DNA of 64,000 nt from Magicicada septendecula (GCA_034769895.1 CM068370.1:46490344-46554343), one strand, 5' to 3'. Numbered from the stretch's first letter, positions 35,225-48,180 are shown. Program-made: numbers and translations. The notes: generated by a model from the letters alone, not told the origin.

Positions 35225-36867
35225 ATCAGGAATGTAGAGATTTTACTGGGTTTTTGTACGAAGGCAAGTGCTATCGGTACACAGTGACGCCGTTCGGATT
35301 GAAGACTAGCCTAGCAAGTTTAACACGTGGTTTGGACAGAGTATTGTCGGAAGAAGTGAAGGCATTTACGATCTTATATGTAGATGACTGCTTATGTATC
35401 TCGGATAGCGTGGAAGAGCACCTACGGCACTTAAAATTATTATTACGTGACATCAAACAAGCTAATTTAACTGTCAACTTTAAAAAATCGCAGCTGTTTC
35501 GTAAAGAGATTGATTACCTGGGATATCGCTTAACAACAGAGGGTATTACCGCCGCACCGGATAAGATTAGAGCCATTCAGGAATTTCGGAAGCCAAAGAA
35601 TCAAAAACAACTTAAAGGATTTCTGGGCTTAACCAATTTTTACAACCGATTCACCAATAAATACGCCGAAGCGACGCAACCGTTGTTAAACTTATTAAAA
35701 AAGAATACCACGTTTAAATGGACAAAGGAAATGGATCAGCATTTTGAGAGAGTCAAGGAATTATTCATCGAATCAGTGGTCCTTAAGCATCCTGACCCCA
35801 ACAAGCGTTTCTACCTACAGACGGATGCGAGTCGTTATGCGCTGGGAGGCCAGCTTTACCAGCTAGACGAGAATAACGACATTGGAGTAGTCGCATACAC
35901 AAGCCGCGTGGTACGGGGAGCTGAGCGTAATTACTTCACCACAGAATTAGAGCTACTGAGTGTTGTATACTGTTTGCAAAAATTTAGGACCTACGTACTG
36001 GGTAAGCCTTTTACAATAATTACTGACAACAAGGCGTTAATATTCATAAAAAAGTGCCACCTAAATAATTCCCGCATAACGCGATGGATTCTCGCTATAC
36101 AGGAGTATGATTTCGACATCATTCACTGCAAAGGGCGAGATAACATCGTGGCGGACATCCTGAGCAGGCATCCTGAAGACATGGACGAGGAACAACCAAT
36201 CGATCGAACCGAGGAGTTAGAGATCAATCTTATCAACATCCGCATCAGTAAGGAGGCTAAGGAGCAGCTCAAGAATATAAGAAGTTATCAACTAGCTGAC
36301 ATGAAATTGAAGCAAATTATCGACGTAATACGAGCCAATAAACAACATAAACTTGCCCAAAAATACAGTTGGCACAATGACAAATTATACCGAAGCGAAA
36401 AAGGGATATGGAAACTTATGTTGACCAATGAACTTTGCCACAATATGATTGCTGAACTACATCAGGGATACAGTCATGTGGGAAATCGTCGTACATATCA
36501 ACTGTTCAAAGAAAATTTCACGGGGAACTCAGTTAATAAGATTACCAAATTAATTACGAAAACTTGTCAAATATGCCAGAAAAGCAAGGACCATTTTAAA
36601 CGAATGGTAGGCGAAACGCAGCCTGTCATACCCCAAAACAAGAGTGAACTAGTTAGTATTGACTACTATGGACCATTACCGGTATCCACGGGCAAGGTCA
36701 GGTACATACTCACTGTGATTGACAACTTCACCAAATATGTAAAATTATATAAATTAAGGCAAGCCACCATGACCGCCATTATAAATAAAATTAAATTGTA
36801 TTGTGAAGAAATGGGAAGGCCATCAGCAATGCTGACTGACAACGGTACCCAGTTCACCAGTCAATGA
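35221..36867 (+). pseudogene. Gypsy B RT palm, RNase H and integrase, copy 2
   Basis: Identical to 28107-29753 over 548 residues, with the same TGA in the integrase core. Confidence 0.9.
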
Positions 36868-37494
36868 TGGTTCACAGCATTGACTGAGATGGGTATTAAA
36901 CCAAAATATACCGCTGTTCGCAATCCGTGCACTAATTCGGCCGAAAGGATCAATCGACAATTAGGCAACATGTTTAGGGCATTGACATCCGAAAGACACA
37001 CAAAGTGGGGACAATTTCTTAATCTAGTTGAAGCATGTATAAATCAAACATACCATGAGACAATTGAAACCACCCCATACGAGGCACAGTGGGGAAGAAA
37101 ACCGGAGCGGGACTGGACCAAATATCTTGACAAGGAAATGATGCCGACAAGCCAACCAATTACTTATCATAATATTTACTTACGCATAAAAGAAAAGGGA
37201 GAAAAAAGGACAAATCGAATCAACGCTGCTCGTCAGATTTCAAAATTCCAAATAGGAGATAAGGTGTTGCTACGCACGTATCCAATCTCAGATATTAACA
37301 AGAAGATAATAGGGAAATTTTGCAATTTATTTGAAGGACCATATAAAATAACAAAGGAACTCGGAACAGCAACCTACCAGCTAGAAGACGCACGACGACC
37401 AGGATGTATCAGAGGAAATTTTAATATACGACAATTAAAACCGTATTATGAGCAAAGACCCATTACTACACACATGAACACTGATACTACATAG
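36868..37494 (+). pseudogene. Gypsy B integrase C-terminal part, copy 2
   Basis: Identical to 29754-30380. The following 37495-38050 is the 3' untranslated region ending in the polypurine tract at 38040-38050. Confidence 0.88.
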
Positions 37495-38050
37495 ATACTA
37501 AACAGATTGTAATAGCACACAACGTCTACATATGTAATAATTGTAAGATTCGAATACTGGTGTAATAAATAAGATAATCATTGTTAATTATTAAATTGTA
37601 TAAGGATTCCAAAAGATATTAGCGTAGTTATTATGAATGTACTACATTGTAAGAGTAAGTTAAGGGAAGTAGAACGTAAACAGATGTTAGGGCAAAATGT
37701 CATTGTAACATGTGTTGAGATGAAAGGGAGAGTAAAGCAAAATATTTTAAAAGTAGACGTTTGACCAGTTTGTCAAGGGTGGGACGGAGAGTCTGTATGT
37801 AAACAAACCTTGAAATGCCGTTGACACTTAGGGTATAACAACAGATCGTAAACTAACTAATATTACCATGTTGTGTTAAATAAATTAAAAGTAATTAATA
37901 TAATGTGATGTATAAACAAATCTAGATTATAGCAAGGGTTAAACAAATTATTGTTCGTAATATAAAATTTTAGCAGGGGATTAGGGACGCATCAATAGAA
38001 TCAATCCCAAATTCTATTAAATTTTTGATATGATTCTATCGGGGGGACGA

Positions 38051-39594
38051 TATCACGGAAAATTGCATTCTCAACAATTTTACGGGGACAAAGTCATATG
38101 GTACACAGGGAGAAATATAAATTTATAGAAAGCAGTGGTTTTCTTTAGAAGTAAGAAAACATTAAAATATGTAGTAAAGAGCGATAGATATTCAAAAGAC
38201 GACCTTGCGTTGACGCCAGTAAGTCGGCTAAGAATTTACAAATTGTCACGGACGGGTCGGACCGTCATAAAACTGTATTGTTTGCTAGGGTGTAAGAAAC
38301 ATTTACTTAGGTTGTAAAAGTTAAGTGCATCTAACAAAAGGAGCTATATTTTAAAAAGAGGTGTATGTGTGAAATGGAAGGTGACGCAAAGTTTCATACC
38401 ACGTGTTCACGCGCATTTTGTGGACGAATAACGGATAGCGTCATTTTTTACGCGGGCTGTTCCGTTAAACAGATTGGGTAGTTTTGAATTTAGCGGTAAG
38501 TCAGACCAATAGGCGTGTAGTTTGTCGATATTGAGTGAGGGTAGTTTGTAGCGAAATATAAAAATACGGAGTGTAAGAAGTTAAGTCAGTCAACGGAGAG
38601 ATTACAGATATTAGACTCGTAATACAGTATTTATTTTAGTTTACAGGAAAATTACAACACTAAGAATCATATTAGTTGTAATAATAATTTCTCAGTAATT
38701 TTATTAAATATATTTCAATCGCCACGTAAGTCAGTCACGGTAACGCGATAGTAATCTGTGCGGAAGTTAGGATCGCAAACACTTAATAAATGTTCATAAG
38801 AAGATCAACGTAAAACCGAGTAACATATCTAAGTTTAATTAATACAACAACCGTTTAAAAAGTCGAGTTACATAGCGATTTAAATGTGTGAAACGTCATG
38901 GTGCGGGACGGTCGATCAATAAGCAGTTATTAATCTGGTGTTAGACGCACTTAGCTTTGGTAATGAAATACGGTGTTTTTCTACAAGTGTATTAGTATAC
39001 AGCACCTGTGTAATTATCACTAAGCAAGTTGAGTGAATGGTGTAATACTTGTGAAACCAGTGTAATTAGTGCGACCTGACAAGGATAATTATTCAACGGA
39101 TAACTTCTGATCACCAGCCTGGAAACCACATCGCAGAGGACATCGCATCGCAGAGTAATTCAACAGACACGTAATTAACAACAATGAACAATCATTTTAT
39201 ATTGCTTATTAATATCAAATATATGTCAATCTTGTTTTGGTGACTCAATCAGTCTAAGGATCCATTGCTAAGAAATAAATCTGATAGTAAATGAATAAAG
39301 TACTGAATGATAAATTTGTAATATTTGAATACAACTGGTATTAAAAAATTTAATTAATAACAAATAAATTGTGTTTATTTATTACTGGTGCCCTGGGATA
39401 ATTCTAAAGAGTCGGTACACGAAAGTAAGTGTGATATCTTATTGTTAAAGTTTGATATGTGATAAATATTAATTTTGTCATTGAATAATTTAATTTGATA
39501 AACTCTTACTTTATACATGCTCGTAGGCCAAGTAGTATGCAAAGTAGTAACAAAATAGTAGTGATATATGGCCTATATTTAAAAGTGTATTACA
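38051..39594 (+). repeat. Gypsy B LTR, third copy
   Basis: It ends at TTACA and is followed by the AGTC duplication and the resumed Gag of A. It differs from the other two at four bases (near 38354, 38645, 39342 and 39450). Confidence 0.92.
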
Positions 39595-39598
39595 AGTC

Positions 39599-40436
39599 AT
39601 ACAACTATCATACCACTATGATGACGCGATACAGAAGGCCCATATGTATAGTCAAGTCAAGACAATTCAGGACATGGCTAGTCTATTAGAGAGCCATGAA
39701 CACGAATGGCAATACCGCAAGAACCGATTCATGAGTTTCCGGAATAGTAAGATTAACGAAGGGCCATCCCCACCAAACCAACAGGGTGATACCAAGCCAC
39801 CAATGAACAACACTAATAATTACCAAGGGAATCAACCTCGGGAATAATGCACCCAGGAATTATAACCAAAACGGTAATAACAACGGGAATTTTAGAAACG
39901 ACTACAGGGGTAACTACCAACGGAACGGTCCAAACAATTATTATCATCCAGGAAACGGTAATAACACCAACCGAGGATATCGACCGCAAGTAAATTACGT
40001 GCGATGTCAAGCCCAGCGAAACCCAAGAAGGTACTATTCAAGACCACAAACAACCAACATGCATGATAATCAAACACGGAACAGTGACCAACAACAAAGG
40101 GAGAATGATAATAGGCCGGCACAATGGAATAATAGCGAAGAAGAACCCAGATCCGGAAACAGAGACCAAGGATGGGACATAACCTCTGGAAATGATTACA
40201 GATATGAGGTTCAAAGTGGTAGGAATAACGAGAACGCCCAAACAATGGAGGATTATGATTGGATACCATTCAGCGATAATCCTGCGGAGAATTTTAGAAT
40301 CGCATATAACAAACGTAACCCACCAGAGCTCTGGATTCCTTCAAGAAGGAATGGTAACCAGTCTAACACAACTCAGGTAGAGAGACAGGAGGACAATGAA
40401 GAAGAACCCTTGCCAGACAGATGGAATGAATAGGAA
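39599..40436 (+). pseudogene. Element A Gag, C-terminal part
   Basis: Gag resumes in frame after the B array: IQLSYHYDDAIQKAHMYSQ, then VKTIQDMASLLESHEHEW, a capsid C-terminal signature. A frameshift near 39840, probably an extra G in CCTCGGG, ends that frame at 39847. The next frame carries an Asn/Arg/Gly-rich nucleic-acid-binding tail and ends PLPDRWNE at 40433. There is no CCHC motif, only a lone Cys in NYVRCQ. Total Gag length would be about 620 residues. Confidence 0.78.
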
Positions 40437-41576
40437 CACTGAACTATGGGACTGATTTCCTGATTACTGAACCAAAGTAAATTAAATAATAAAGAGATAA
40501 CAAAACAAATGAATAAGTTTTCAAATAGATAATAAAGAAAAAAGTTGTAAGATAAGATTTCAAAATTCAAAAAATTATGTAAGACCAACTTACAACATTA
40601 TTTAGAGCATATATGAGATAAAAGAAAAAAAATGATAAATAATAATAAAAAAGAATTATGTAAGATCACCTTACAATAATAATATTTGCCAACATAAGAG
40701 GCAAAAAAGTAAAATATAAAATAAAGGAATGAGCTACAACAATTCCTAACTAGTAAGAACGACAAAGTTACTATGATATTTAAAAAATAGAAGAAAAAAC
40801 AATCGAAATGATCAACTTCCACAACAATTTAGAAAAAATATGGGAAATAAAATAAACAAACCAATGATCAAAAATGAAATAAATAAAATAAATATTCTAA
40901 GAGTTATAATATAAACTGAGATGAATCAGAGATTAAGTGAAAATGAATAAAAATATTAATTGTATCAATAAAAATCAACGCTTCAAGCATTATCAAATGG
41001 TATCGACAGAGAGAATTGAGAATTAAATATGACTCTACCTGAGCAATAATGAAATAAAAAAGTAAAAGATTCCCAACAAATATTATTATTATTATTAGTC
41101 ACAAGATGACTGTATTGAAGATTCATTAATTAAGATTGACTGTTGAATAAGTCCAGCAATCATTTAACTGAGCAGGGATGATGTTCCCCTGACCTCAGAA
41201 AAAGTGTAGTTTTGAACGACGGAGTTATGTAAGCCAATAGAGCCCATCCGAATCGATTTCAGTTACAAAGTAGGGATAGTTAGGGAAAATAAGATTTATA
41301 GGGAATAATTTATAAGAAAAAATCAATAAGCCAGATCGTAATAAGAGAAAATAATAAAGAAAATACTCAGAAGAAAGGAAGTAGAAGATACAGAATTGAA
41401 CATAAAACTGAACAAGAAGCAGGAGAATTTAAGAAGAAGATGATACAATACAATTGATATTTTCACAAACTTAGAATCACGTTTTATAAAATGATCAATT
41501 TTGGTGGAAGGGCATTATATAACATCGCCAAATTCAGGTCATATTTGATATCTATAAGTATGTAAGAAACGCTAAA
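40437..41576 (+). other. AT-rich stretch between element A Gag and second LTR, no pol
   Basis: There is no open frame with any polymerase, protease or integrase motif on either strand. Two short inverted motifs of the form TGTAAGA-TTACAA occur near 40573-40600 and 40656-40680. It may be 3' untranslated region, the left part of the second LTR (whose true start is unclear because the first LTR is truncated), or both. Confidence 0.6.
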
Positions 41577-44523
41577 AAGTAATATATTTTGATAAATAAA
41601 TAATGAAGAAAAAATATGAAATATAATTAAGAAAGAAGAAGGAAGAATTTTAAACAAAAATAATATTAAAAGAATAGACTAGACTGACAAACAAACGACT
41701 TTGACCCAACCCCAGAGATTGGCCAGATAAAAAACCAGAATAAAATGAAACAAAATGGAAATCAAGGAGAAGAACAATGAAAATAAAAATGGAATGAACC
41801 AAGTATAAAGGAAATAAAGTGAAACAAGATGATAAAACACAGACAAATAATATAGAATAGGGAAGGGAGAAATGATACACTCAAATATCATAAAGGAAAC
41901 GAAACCAGTAAATAACCAATATAAAAAAATAAGTATTAATATTGACTAAGTGACAAATGTAATTAATAATTAATTGATAAAACCCGATAAATAAAAATAC
42001 ACTAACCCAAGAATTAGAAGTATATGTAAGTAAGAACTCTAGAAAGACATGAACTTATACGTATAAATAGGCCTAATATTTTTTGTAAAGAAAGAGAGAG
42101 ATAGTGAGAAATAAAAATAACTAAGTGACAAAGAAAAAGTAATGGTAGGGATTACCCACTAATAAACACTTAAAATAAAAAGTTTAAGAAGTGGCAAAAG
42201 TGAAAGTGTAAAAACTCCCAAAATAATGAGTAAATCAGTGATAAACACTAGATAGTTTAAAAGTGAAGGTTATGAATAAATAAGAATATTGTAAATGATA
42301 GTATGATAAAAAATAGTGATAGATAAGAAAACACTTAGCAAATCAGTGATAAACACTAAACGATTTACTGGTGAACATATAAGAATTGTATTGATAATAG
42401 TAATTAAAAATAGTATTTAGATTAGATATAAATGAAGGATACGATGTTATTCAGGGGAGAAAGCCCATGTAAGGCAAACAGTTAGTGCTACCATGGATTG
42501 GAGGGAGAGATTATTAAAGAAGTAAGAAATTAAAGACACAATGAATGAACACCCCATGTTATAAGGGATAATCAATTAAGTAAGTTTAAAAGGAGTGATG
42601 ATGTTTCTCACCCAAAAATTAGTGAAGAATGAAATGAATTGTAAACCAACATTACCTAATAACTGGTAAAGATTGTTCAATTAATTTTATGAATAGGATA
42701 TGGCTGAAGGAAGTATACAGTCCATAGGCCACAATTAATTTTATGAATAGGATATGGCTGAAGGAAGTATACAGTCCATAGGCCTAGTTGTTATATTTTA
42801 TGTAATAAAGAATAGTAAATAATAGCCATATTGTTGACAATGGCAAGTTAAATAAATAAGAAGGTAAATCAATACAGAAATAATAAACACTGGAAAATCA
42901 GTTAGGAAATAATTGACAAGCCATGATGTAGAAAATAATGTTGACACATAATCAGTACAAAAACAGATTCAAAACACATTAACAAATTAACAAATCAATT
43001 ATAATAACAAAACAAAACACTTTAGAGTAAAATGAGATATAATTGGTATAAAATAAGTAGGCCTAAACATAATCAATGGCTACTTAGGCCTTTGAAATGC
43101 CCAACTGTAAAAAACAAATAAATACAAATTGTATAAAATCAACAAAGAAATTAACAAATCCAAGGCGAGTAACCAGCCAAGGATAATTTGTAAATCATAT
43201 TAAAAGAAAAATGTTAGAATAAGGACTTAAATTAAAAGAGAAATGTAGTTAACAAATAATAAAATAATTGTACCAACATTAATATTTTGAAGAACCCAAC
43301 CTTATGGGATATCAAAATAATCTTTGAAAGGAAATAATAACAGTAGTGATAATATTTAATATGTAGGGAGGAAGACAGAAGAATAAAAGCAATCAGAAGA
43401 TATACAGCTATTTTGAATAAAAATTCAAAATTGATAACAATGGTTATAAGACCAATCAGAATTAAATTGTAACCATGACAACAGACGTTGGTTACGAATT
43501 TTCCGTTAAATCTTATTACTCATAATGTGACGCTCTTGCAGAATAGAAGCCAAATCGTGAACGGTCAAAATTCTAATTTAAAAAGTCAAAATAGTAAACA
43601 AAATTACAACAAATGAACAAGAAAGAAGCAGACGATGACTGAACCATTTAACTGATGTCGAGGACCAATTAAATAAAAAAGAAATGAATAAATTGCTACG
43701 ATTAATTTGAAAAAGATGCCAGACAATTGAAAATTGAATATGATTGCAGCCCAATTCCTTTTTACCTGAACAACTGAGTACACCCAGTCTACTGATGTGT
43801 TAAGTATCATTAAATTACCCAAATTTCAGAATTAAACTCACTTTAAATATTTCTCACAGTAGTCTGAACTCTCACTATGAACTGAATATGATTTCTTTCA
43901 AAGATTAAATAAAAAAAAGACACTGAAAATTTGTCAACTAGTAGAAATAACCTGTTGTTAGTTTACGAACTTTTGAAACACTTTTACTACACTCCAGGAA
44001 CAAGTTATAGCTACACAACATATTATTTAAGTATAAATAATGTAAGGTAGTGTATTTTTATTGTTGTAATCATTAATAATCCTTTTATCGTAATCACAAG
44101 AATCCAAGACGTTGGAACAAAAATATTTGTAAACAACTTCTACAGTCGCCATCATTGACTGTCTGATTCGTTCAAAATCGATTTGTCAAACCCTAGAGAA
44201 ATTGTCTTATATTAATTGCCGGTGCAAATGTATTAAAAACAAAATATAATCTATGTTAAACTGAATAATTAATAATCACCAAATAATAAACAAATACTGA
44301 GTGTAACCACTGTGTTTTAATTTCATTAGGAAGGTGTATTATAATTTGTGTGCATTTTAGCGAACAGCTAGTATTGACGACAAGCGCTCATGTAGCCAAC
44401 TCAACGAACTACCGGCCTGATTAAGAAGGTCGAACTGAGGCGGGAATAAATTTGAATTCTCCACACCGCCTGAGCTGAACTCGCACTATCATCATAACAT
44501 TTTTTAATTGTTTTAATTAAACA
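41577..44523 (+). repeat. Second LTR of element A, uninterrupted
   Basis: It matches 3988-4755 joined to 20216-22503 and so provides the empty site for the Helentron insertion near 42180. It ends TTAAACA, followed by ATT and TGGCGCC at 44527. It carries its own 54-bp tandem duplication at 42678-42784. It may extend further left than 41577. Confidence 0.85.
42678..42784 (+). repeat. Two-copy 54-bp tandem repeat in second A LTR
   Basis: The unit begins CAATTAATTTTATGAATAGG and ends in CCATAGGCC. The first LTR has it once near 20718-20765. Confidence 0.85.
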
Positions 44524-44526
44524 ATT

Positions 44527-44544
44527 TGGCGCCACCCGGGATTT
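44527..44544 (+). other. Primer binding site, second A copy
   Basis: TGGCGCCACCCGGGATTT, identical to 22507-22524. An LTR followed by a primer site means another A internal region begins here, so A is also arranged in tandem. Confidence 0.8.
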
Positions 44545-44798
44545 ACACACCCCTAGTGAACAACAGGTAAAGACTTCGATACCTGGTTATTCGTACGTTC
44601 GCGACGGACACAATTAGCATAAGTTACGTTCCAGAGCGACGACGGATTGGTAAGACACGAGAGTACACATTACACTCTGACACTTTTACATTTTGTAGAG
44701 AACGACGAGCGAGTGTTATTACAAATTGGCAACCAACTGGTGAGGCTAGAAGAAAGGGAAATAAGAAATTCTAGCGGCGATTACGAAAGGATAATAAG

Positions 44799-45590
44799 AT
44801 GCATACAAGAGGGTTGTCGAAAAAATTGGCAAAGGACCAAGAAACGGAAGAAAATAGAGGGGAAGAAGAGGAAATAACAGCGGTTGAAGAGGTGGAGACA
44901 ATATTAACCACAGCAGAACCAACCCAAGACGAAGAAATGGAACTACAGGCGGGTGACAAGGGAGAAGTTAGAGGAGACCCGAACATACTAAAATTAATGG
45001 AAATGATGAATAGTATGAACAATAAATTAGACAAGAATGAGGAGAATCTGAAACAGATGAACGATAAATTCGACAGCATGAAGGAAGAAGCCAATGAAAA
45101 TTTTAGGAAACAGAAGGAAGAAACTAAAGAACAAAACGAGGTTTTAAGGGAAAACTTAAAGAAACAAATCAGTGAAAATATAGACACAGTGAACGCTAGA
45201 ATCGAAAGCAACAATGAGACGTTAAAACAACAAATAGACAAAAGAATGGAGGAACATGGCGATAATGTGAGGAAGAACCAGCAGCCGTTGCAACAACGAT
45301 TGACGGAGAACATTCAAAGAAGAAATGAAGAGTTGAAGGAAGAATTGAAGGAGGACCAGAAAAACAAAGAAGAAATGAAGCAGCAAATGGTACACCAATT
45401 AATGGAGTACCGGGAAGAAGCAAAACAGCAGGTAACCGAAACCAATGAGAAATTAGAGGAGACACTGGAGAGATTGGAGAAAACCAACGAAACTGTTTTA
45501 GAAGTCCGTAAGGAGGTAATCAATAAAATAAACAACCTCGAAGGAGAAAACAAAAGGAGAATTGATGAGTGTCACAAAGAAACAACCAAA
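44799..45590 (+). pseudogene. Element A Gag, second copy, truncated
   Basis: The first 264 residues are almost identical to Gag at 22779 (one Ser to Asn change noted). After KETTK at 45590 the sequence jumps to an A LTR end. The raw frame reads 17 codons of that LTR and stops at 45641. Everything from the capsid C-terminal half onward is missing. Confidence 0.85.
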
Positions 45591-45591
45591 G

Positions 45592-45822
45592 TTCGAACCG
45601 AGGCGGGAATAAATTTGAATTCTCCACACCGCCTGAGCTGAACTCGCACTATCATCATAAAATTTTTTAATTGTTTTAATTAAACAATTTGGCGCCACCC
45701 AGGATTTACACACCCCTAGAGAACAACAGGTAAAGACTTCGATACCTGGTTATTCGTACGTTCGCGACAGACACAATTAGCGTAAGTTACGTTCCAGAGC
45801 GACGACGGATTGGTAAGACACG
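45592..45822 (+). repeat. Fragment of A LTR end, primer site and leader
   Basis: It matches about 44430-44660: the last roughly 95 bases of the LTR, the primer site (TGGCGCC at 45690) and the leader up to GGTAAGACACG. It is fused directly to the truncated Gag copy. Confidence 0.85.
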
Positions 45823-46688
45823 TTACACCAAATTAAATACACTTATACACGTTTACAATTAGACGGACATCGTTTAGTTACTATATATATATATATATTA
45901 CAACGCGTCTTTTTATCTAACACACTTATATAATATATTTAATGATAGATAAAACGTTACTTACCCGTGATTTTACTTTACCTGGGCACCAGAACAAATC
46001 CCAGATATAAATGACACGGTTTCAGCTTAACTCAGAGCATAGAGACACACTTTCTCAGGATTCGTTCAGTGAATGTGGAATTCAAGGGGAATCGTTACAA
46101 ATAACACTTAAAATTTTTGTTGAAGTTTGTTTAATTACCGTTTTAATTATTTTGTTAACTTCTTGAAAAATGCTAATTGTAGGACTTATTGCTACCCTAA
46201 CTCTTATAATTAATGAGTGTGCGTGAAAAGTGAAGATTAAAACGACCTATTGTTCTTATCTGGTTTAATTAAGAAAATTTATATCTCCCAAACCAGTGCT
46301 AAAGAACAGGTCTGCAATAATTTGCACGTTCAATACTACACCTCACTTTCCATTCAACACTCCTATACTATATTATAACTAATCTTACTAATTAAATACA
46401 AAGTGTGAAGTTACTTAGTGTCTTTTAAAATTGTTTATTTTATTTTTTATTATTTATTTATTATTTATTTCATTGATCAATGAATCTATTTCTTACTGTT
46501 TGATGCGTCGACGTAGATAGGAATCCGTAGAGATCCTCCTTTTGATGGTTCAGCACAGAAGAAATGATGTTGACCAATCCTGCTGAACGATGATCTGGGC
46601 AATTACAGATGCTGTAGCTCTCTGTTGCACCAGTCACTTCACAATTGATTATTAATTAATTATTTAATTAATTAATGTGGTGTTACAC
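45822..46688. mobile_element. Possible TIR element (weak)
   Basis: The left end GTTACACCAAATTAA and the reverse complement of the right end GTAACACCACATTAA match at 13 of 15 bases. The left end coincides with the point where A homology stops. No transposase is visible and I see no clear target duplication. A (TA)n run lies near 45880-45900. Confidence 0.3.
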
Positions 46689-47484
46689 AGCAAGAGTTGT
46701 TGTCGAACTGTTCCTCTGCAACTGCGGACTACTTCTCGAACTTTTTACTTAAATGAAACTTTGCGTGTTTGTGAAATTAAGCACGTAATTTACACACGTC
46801 TAGCGCATTGAAGATCCGAACGAAGAGTGCCCGCTACCCTCCGTCAGAGTTGGCGTCTGTTCTAAATACAGGATTCTGATTGGTTGTTCCAAATAAATCA
46901 TGCATTTTCCATTTGAAACAATATCGGACAGGTCGACTAAACGCCCCTTGACAGATCTGAGACGGCACAGAATTACTGGCTAAAATCGTACTTCCTTTGT
47001 TTGCAAATCGTTTGATTACAGGTATTTGCAAACGTGTTTTCAAAGATCTGACCACAGAATATTGTTGCTTAGGTCTTTATCTGTGTGTGTGTAAAAATAC
47101 CTAATTCGTACCTAGCCTAATTCTCAAGTTATTTCGCTTGGCGTTCTTCTTCTGTATATCTTCTGTAAATTTTAATTATATTGGTTGATACTTTGGCTAC
47201 TTATAGAGCTTTAGTTGCTGAACACTATGCTGTTTTCAGAATTGCTGTATATTTATTGGTTTTAAAGATATTGCAGTTTTAACACATAAATTCAATTGAG
47301 TAAAATTTCATGTCTGTACCGGCATTTGTCGTAGCAGTGACGAGGTTAGACAGAGATGGCTGCAATTATACGCTCTCTCTCTCTCTTGCTTATGTCACTA
47401 TACTCGCTCCGTTTGACACTTTCATATAACGCTCAGATAGGACGACAATATGAATCGTTATAATATATAATAGGGTTGTTACAG
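46689..47484. other. Intergenic, no feature recognised
   Basis: No coding signature is present. A 73-codon frame at 46834-47055 (minus) resembles nothing known. A CT repeat lies near 47374-47388. Confidence 0.5.
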
Positions 47485-48180
47485 CTAGTGCCGTCTCCCT
47501 TCCTTCAACCTGGCTTTCCAATTCTCCCGATGTTCCCATTCTCCTTCCTCAAGTCGTAGATATTGCGTAGATTCATCCACTTCATCCCTCCAAGATCTTC
47601 TTGGTCTTCCCCTTTTTCTCCTTCCTAATGGACTCCATTCTGTCACTTTGTTGATCCACCTATTTTGGGCTCTCCGGAAATGACCGTACCACACCAATCT
47701 TTTTTCTTCGATGTAGTCAATTACACTTCTTTCCATTCCATTCTTCTGATCTCGTTTGTTATTTGGTCTGCTCTCGTTATTCCACAGCACCTCATCCAAT
47801 ACTCCATCTCTGTTGCAAGAATCTTTCTTTCATTCTTTTTGTTAATAACCCATACTTCTGCTGCATACGTCATAATGCTTTGGACTATGGTCTGATATAT
47901 AATTTTTTGGTACTTTTTCTAATATTTTTGTCCCACATAACACTGTGTAATTGTCTAATCCCTGTTCTAGTCTGCCCTAATCTACTTTTTATTTCTTCTT
48001 CCATTGTGCCTTGTTTACTCAGTGAATTTGTCTATTCCTCTAATTTTAACGTTTTTGTCTACTTCTAAATCTGTTATTTCTTCATCTCTAATTTTTCATC
48101 CGGCTTTGTCTTTCAAACTCCTTCGATTTTTACATGTGTTTGGGTGTTTATGCCTAAACGCCACAACCATCATTTTGGAG
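47485..48180 (-). pseudogene. Non-LTR retrotransposon C-terminus (endonuclease-reverse transcriptase family)
   Basis: The open part (47485-47799) has IEEKRLVWYGHFRRA and GRRKRGRPRRSWRDEVDES, the well-known C-terminal signature of an insect endonuclease-reverse transcriptase family. In other frames upstream (to about 48180) STKKLIYQTIVQSIMTYAAEVW and RDEEITDLEVDKNVKIRG-like pieces continue the same protein, so there are several frameshifts. The RT core and endonuclease are missing: a typical 5' truncation. The coding end lies only about 40 bases from the likely element end. I favour an RTE-like clade but cannot be sure. Confidence 0.8.

Larger units (their letters stand above)
23823..39594 (+). 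mobile_element. Gypsy B tandem array: LTR-internal-LTR-internal-LTR
   Basis: Three 1,544-bp LTRs (23823-25366, 30937-32480, 38051-39594) flank two internal regions with a 7,114-bp period. Every translated frame is identical between the two copies, including frameshifts and stop codons, and I noticed no nucleotide difference in the internal parts. One AGTC target duplication flanks the array. This fits insertion of a single element into A gag followed by unequal exchange between LTRs, or an assembly duplication. Each internal copy has gag, protease, RT, RNase H and integrase but no envelope. None can make intact proteins. Confidence 0.92.

Noticed and set aside
45985-46000. Primer-site-like TGGTGCCCAGG on the minus strand
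   Set aside because: No LTR end of the form CA lies next to it and no second LTR was found.
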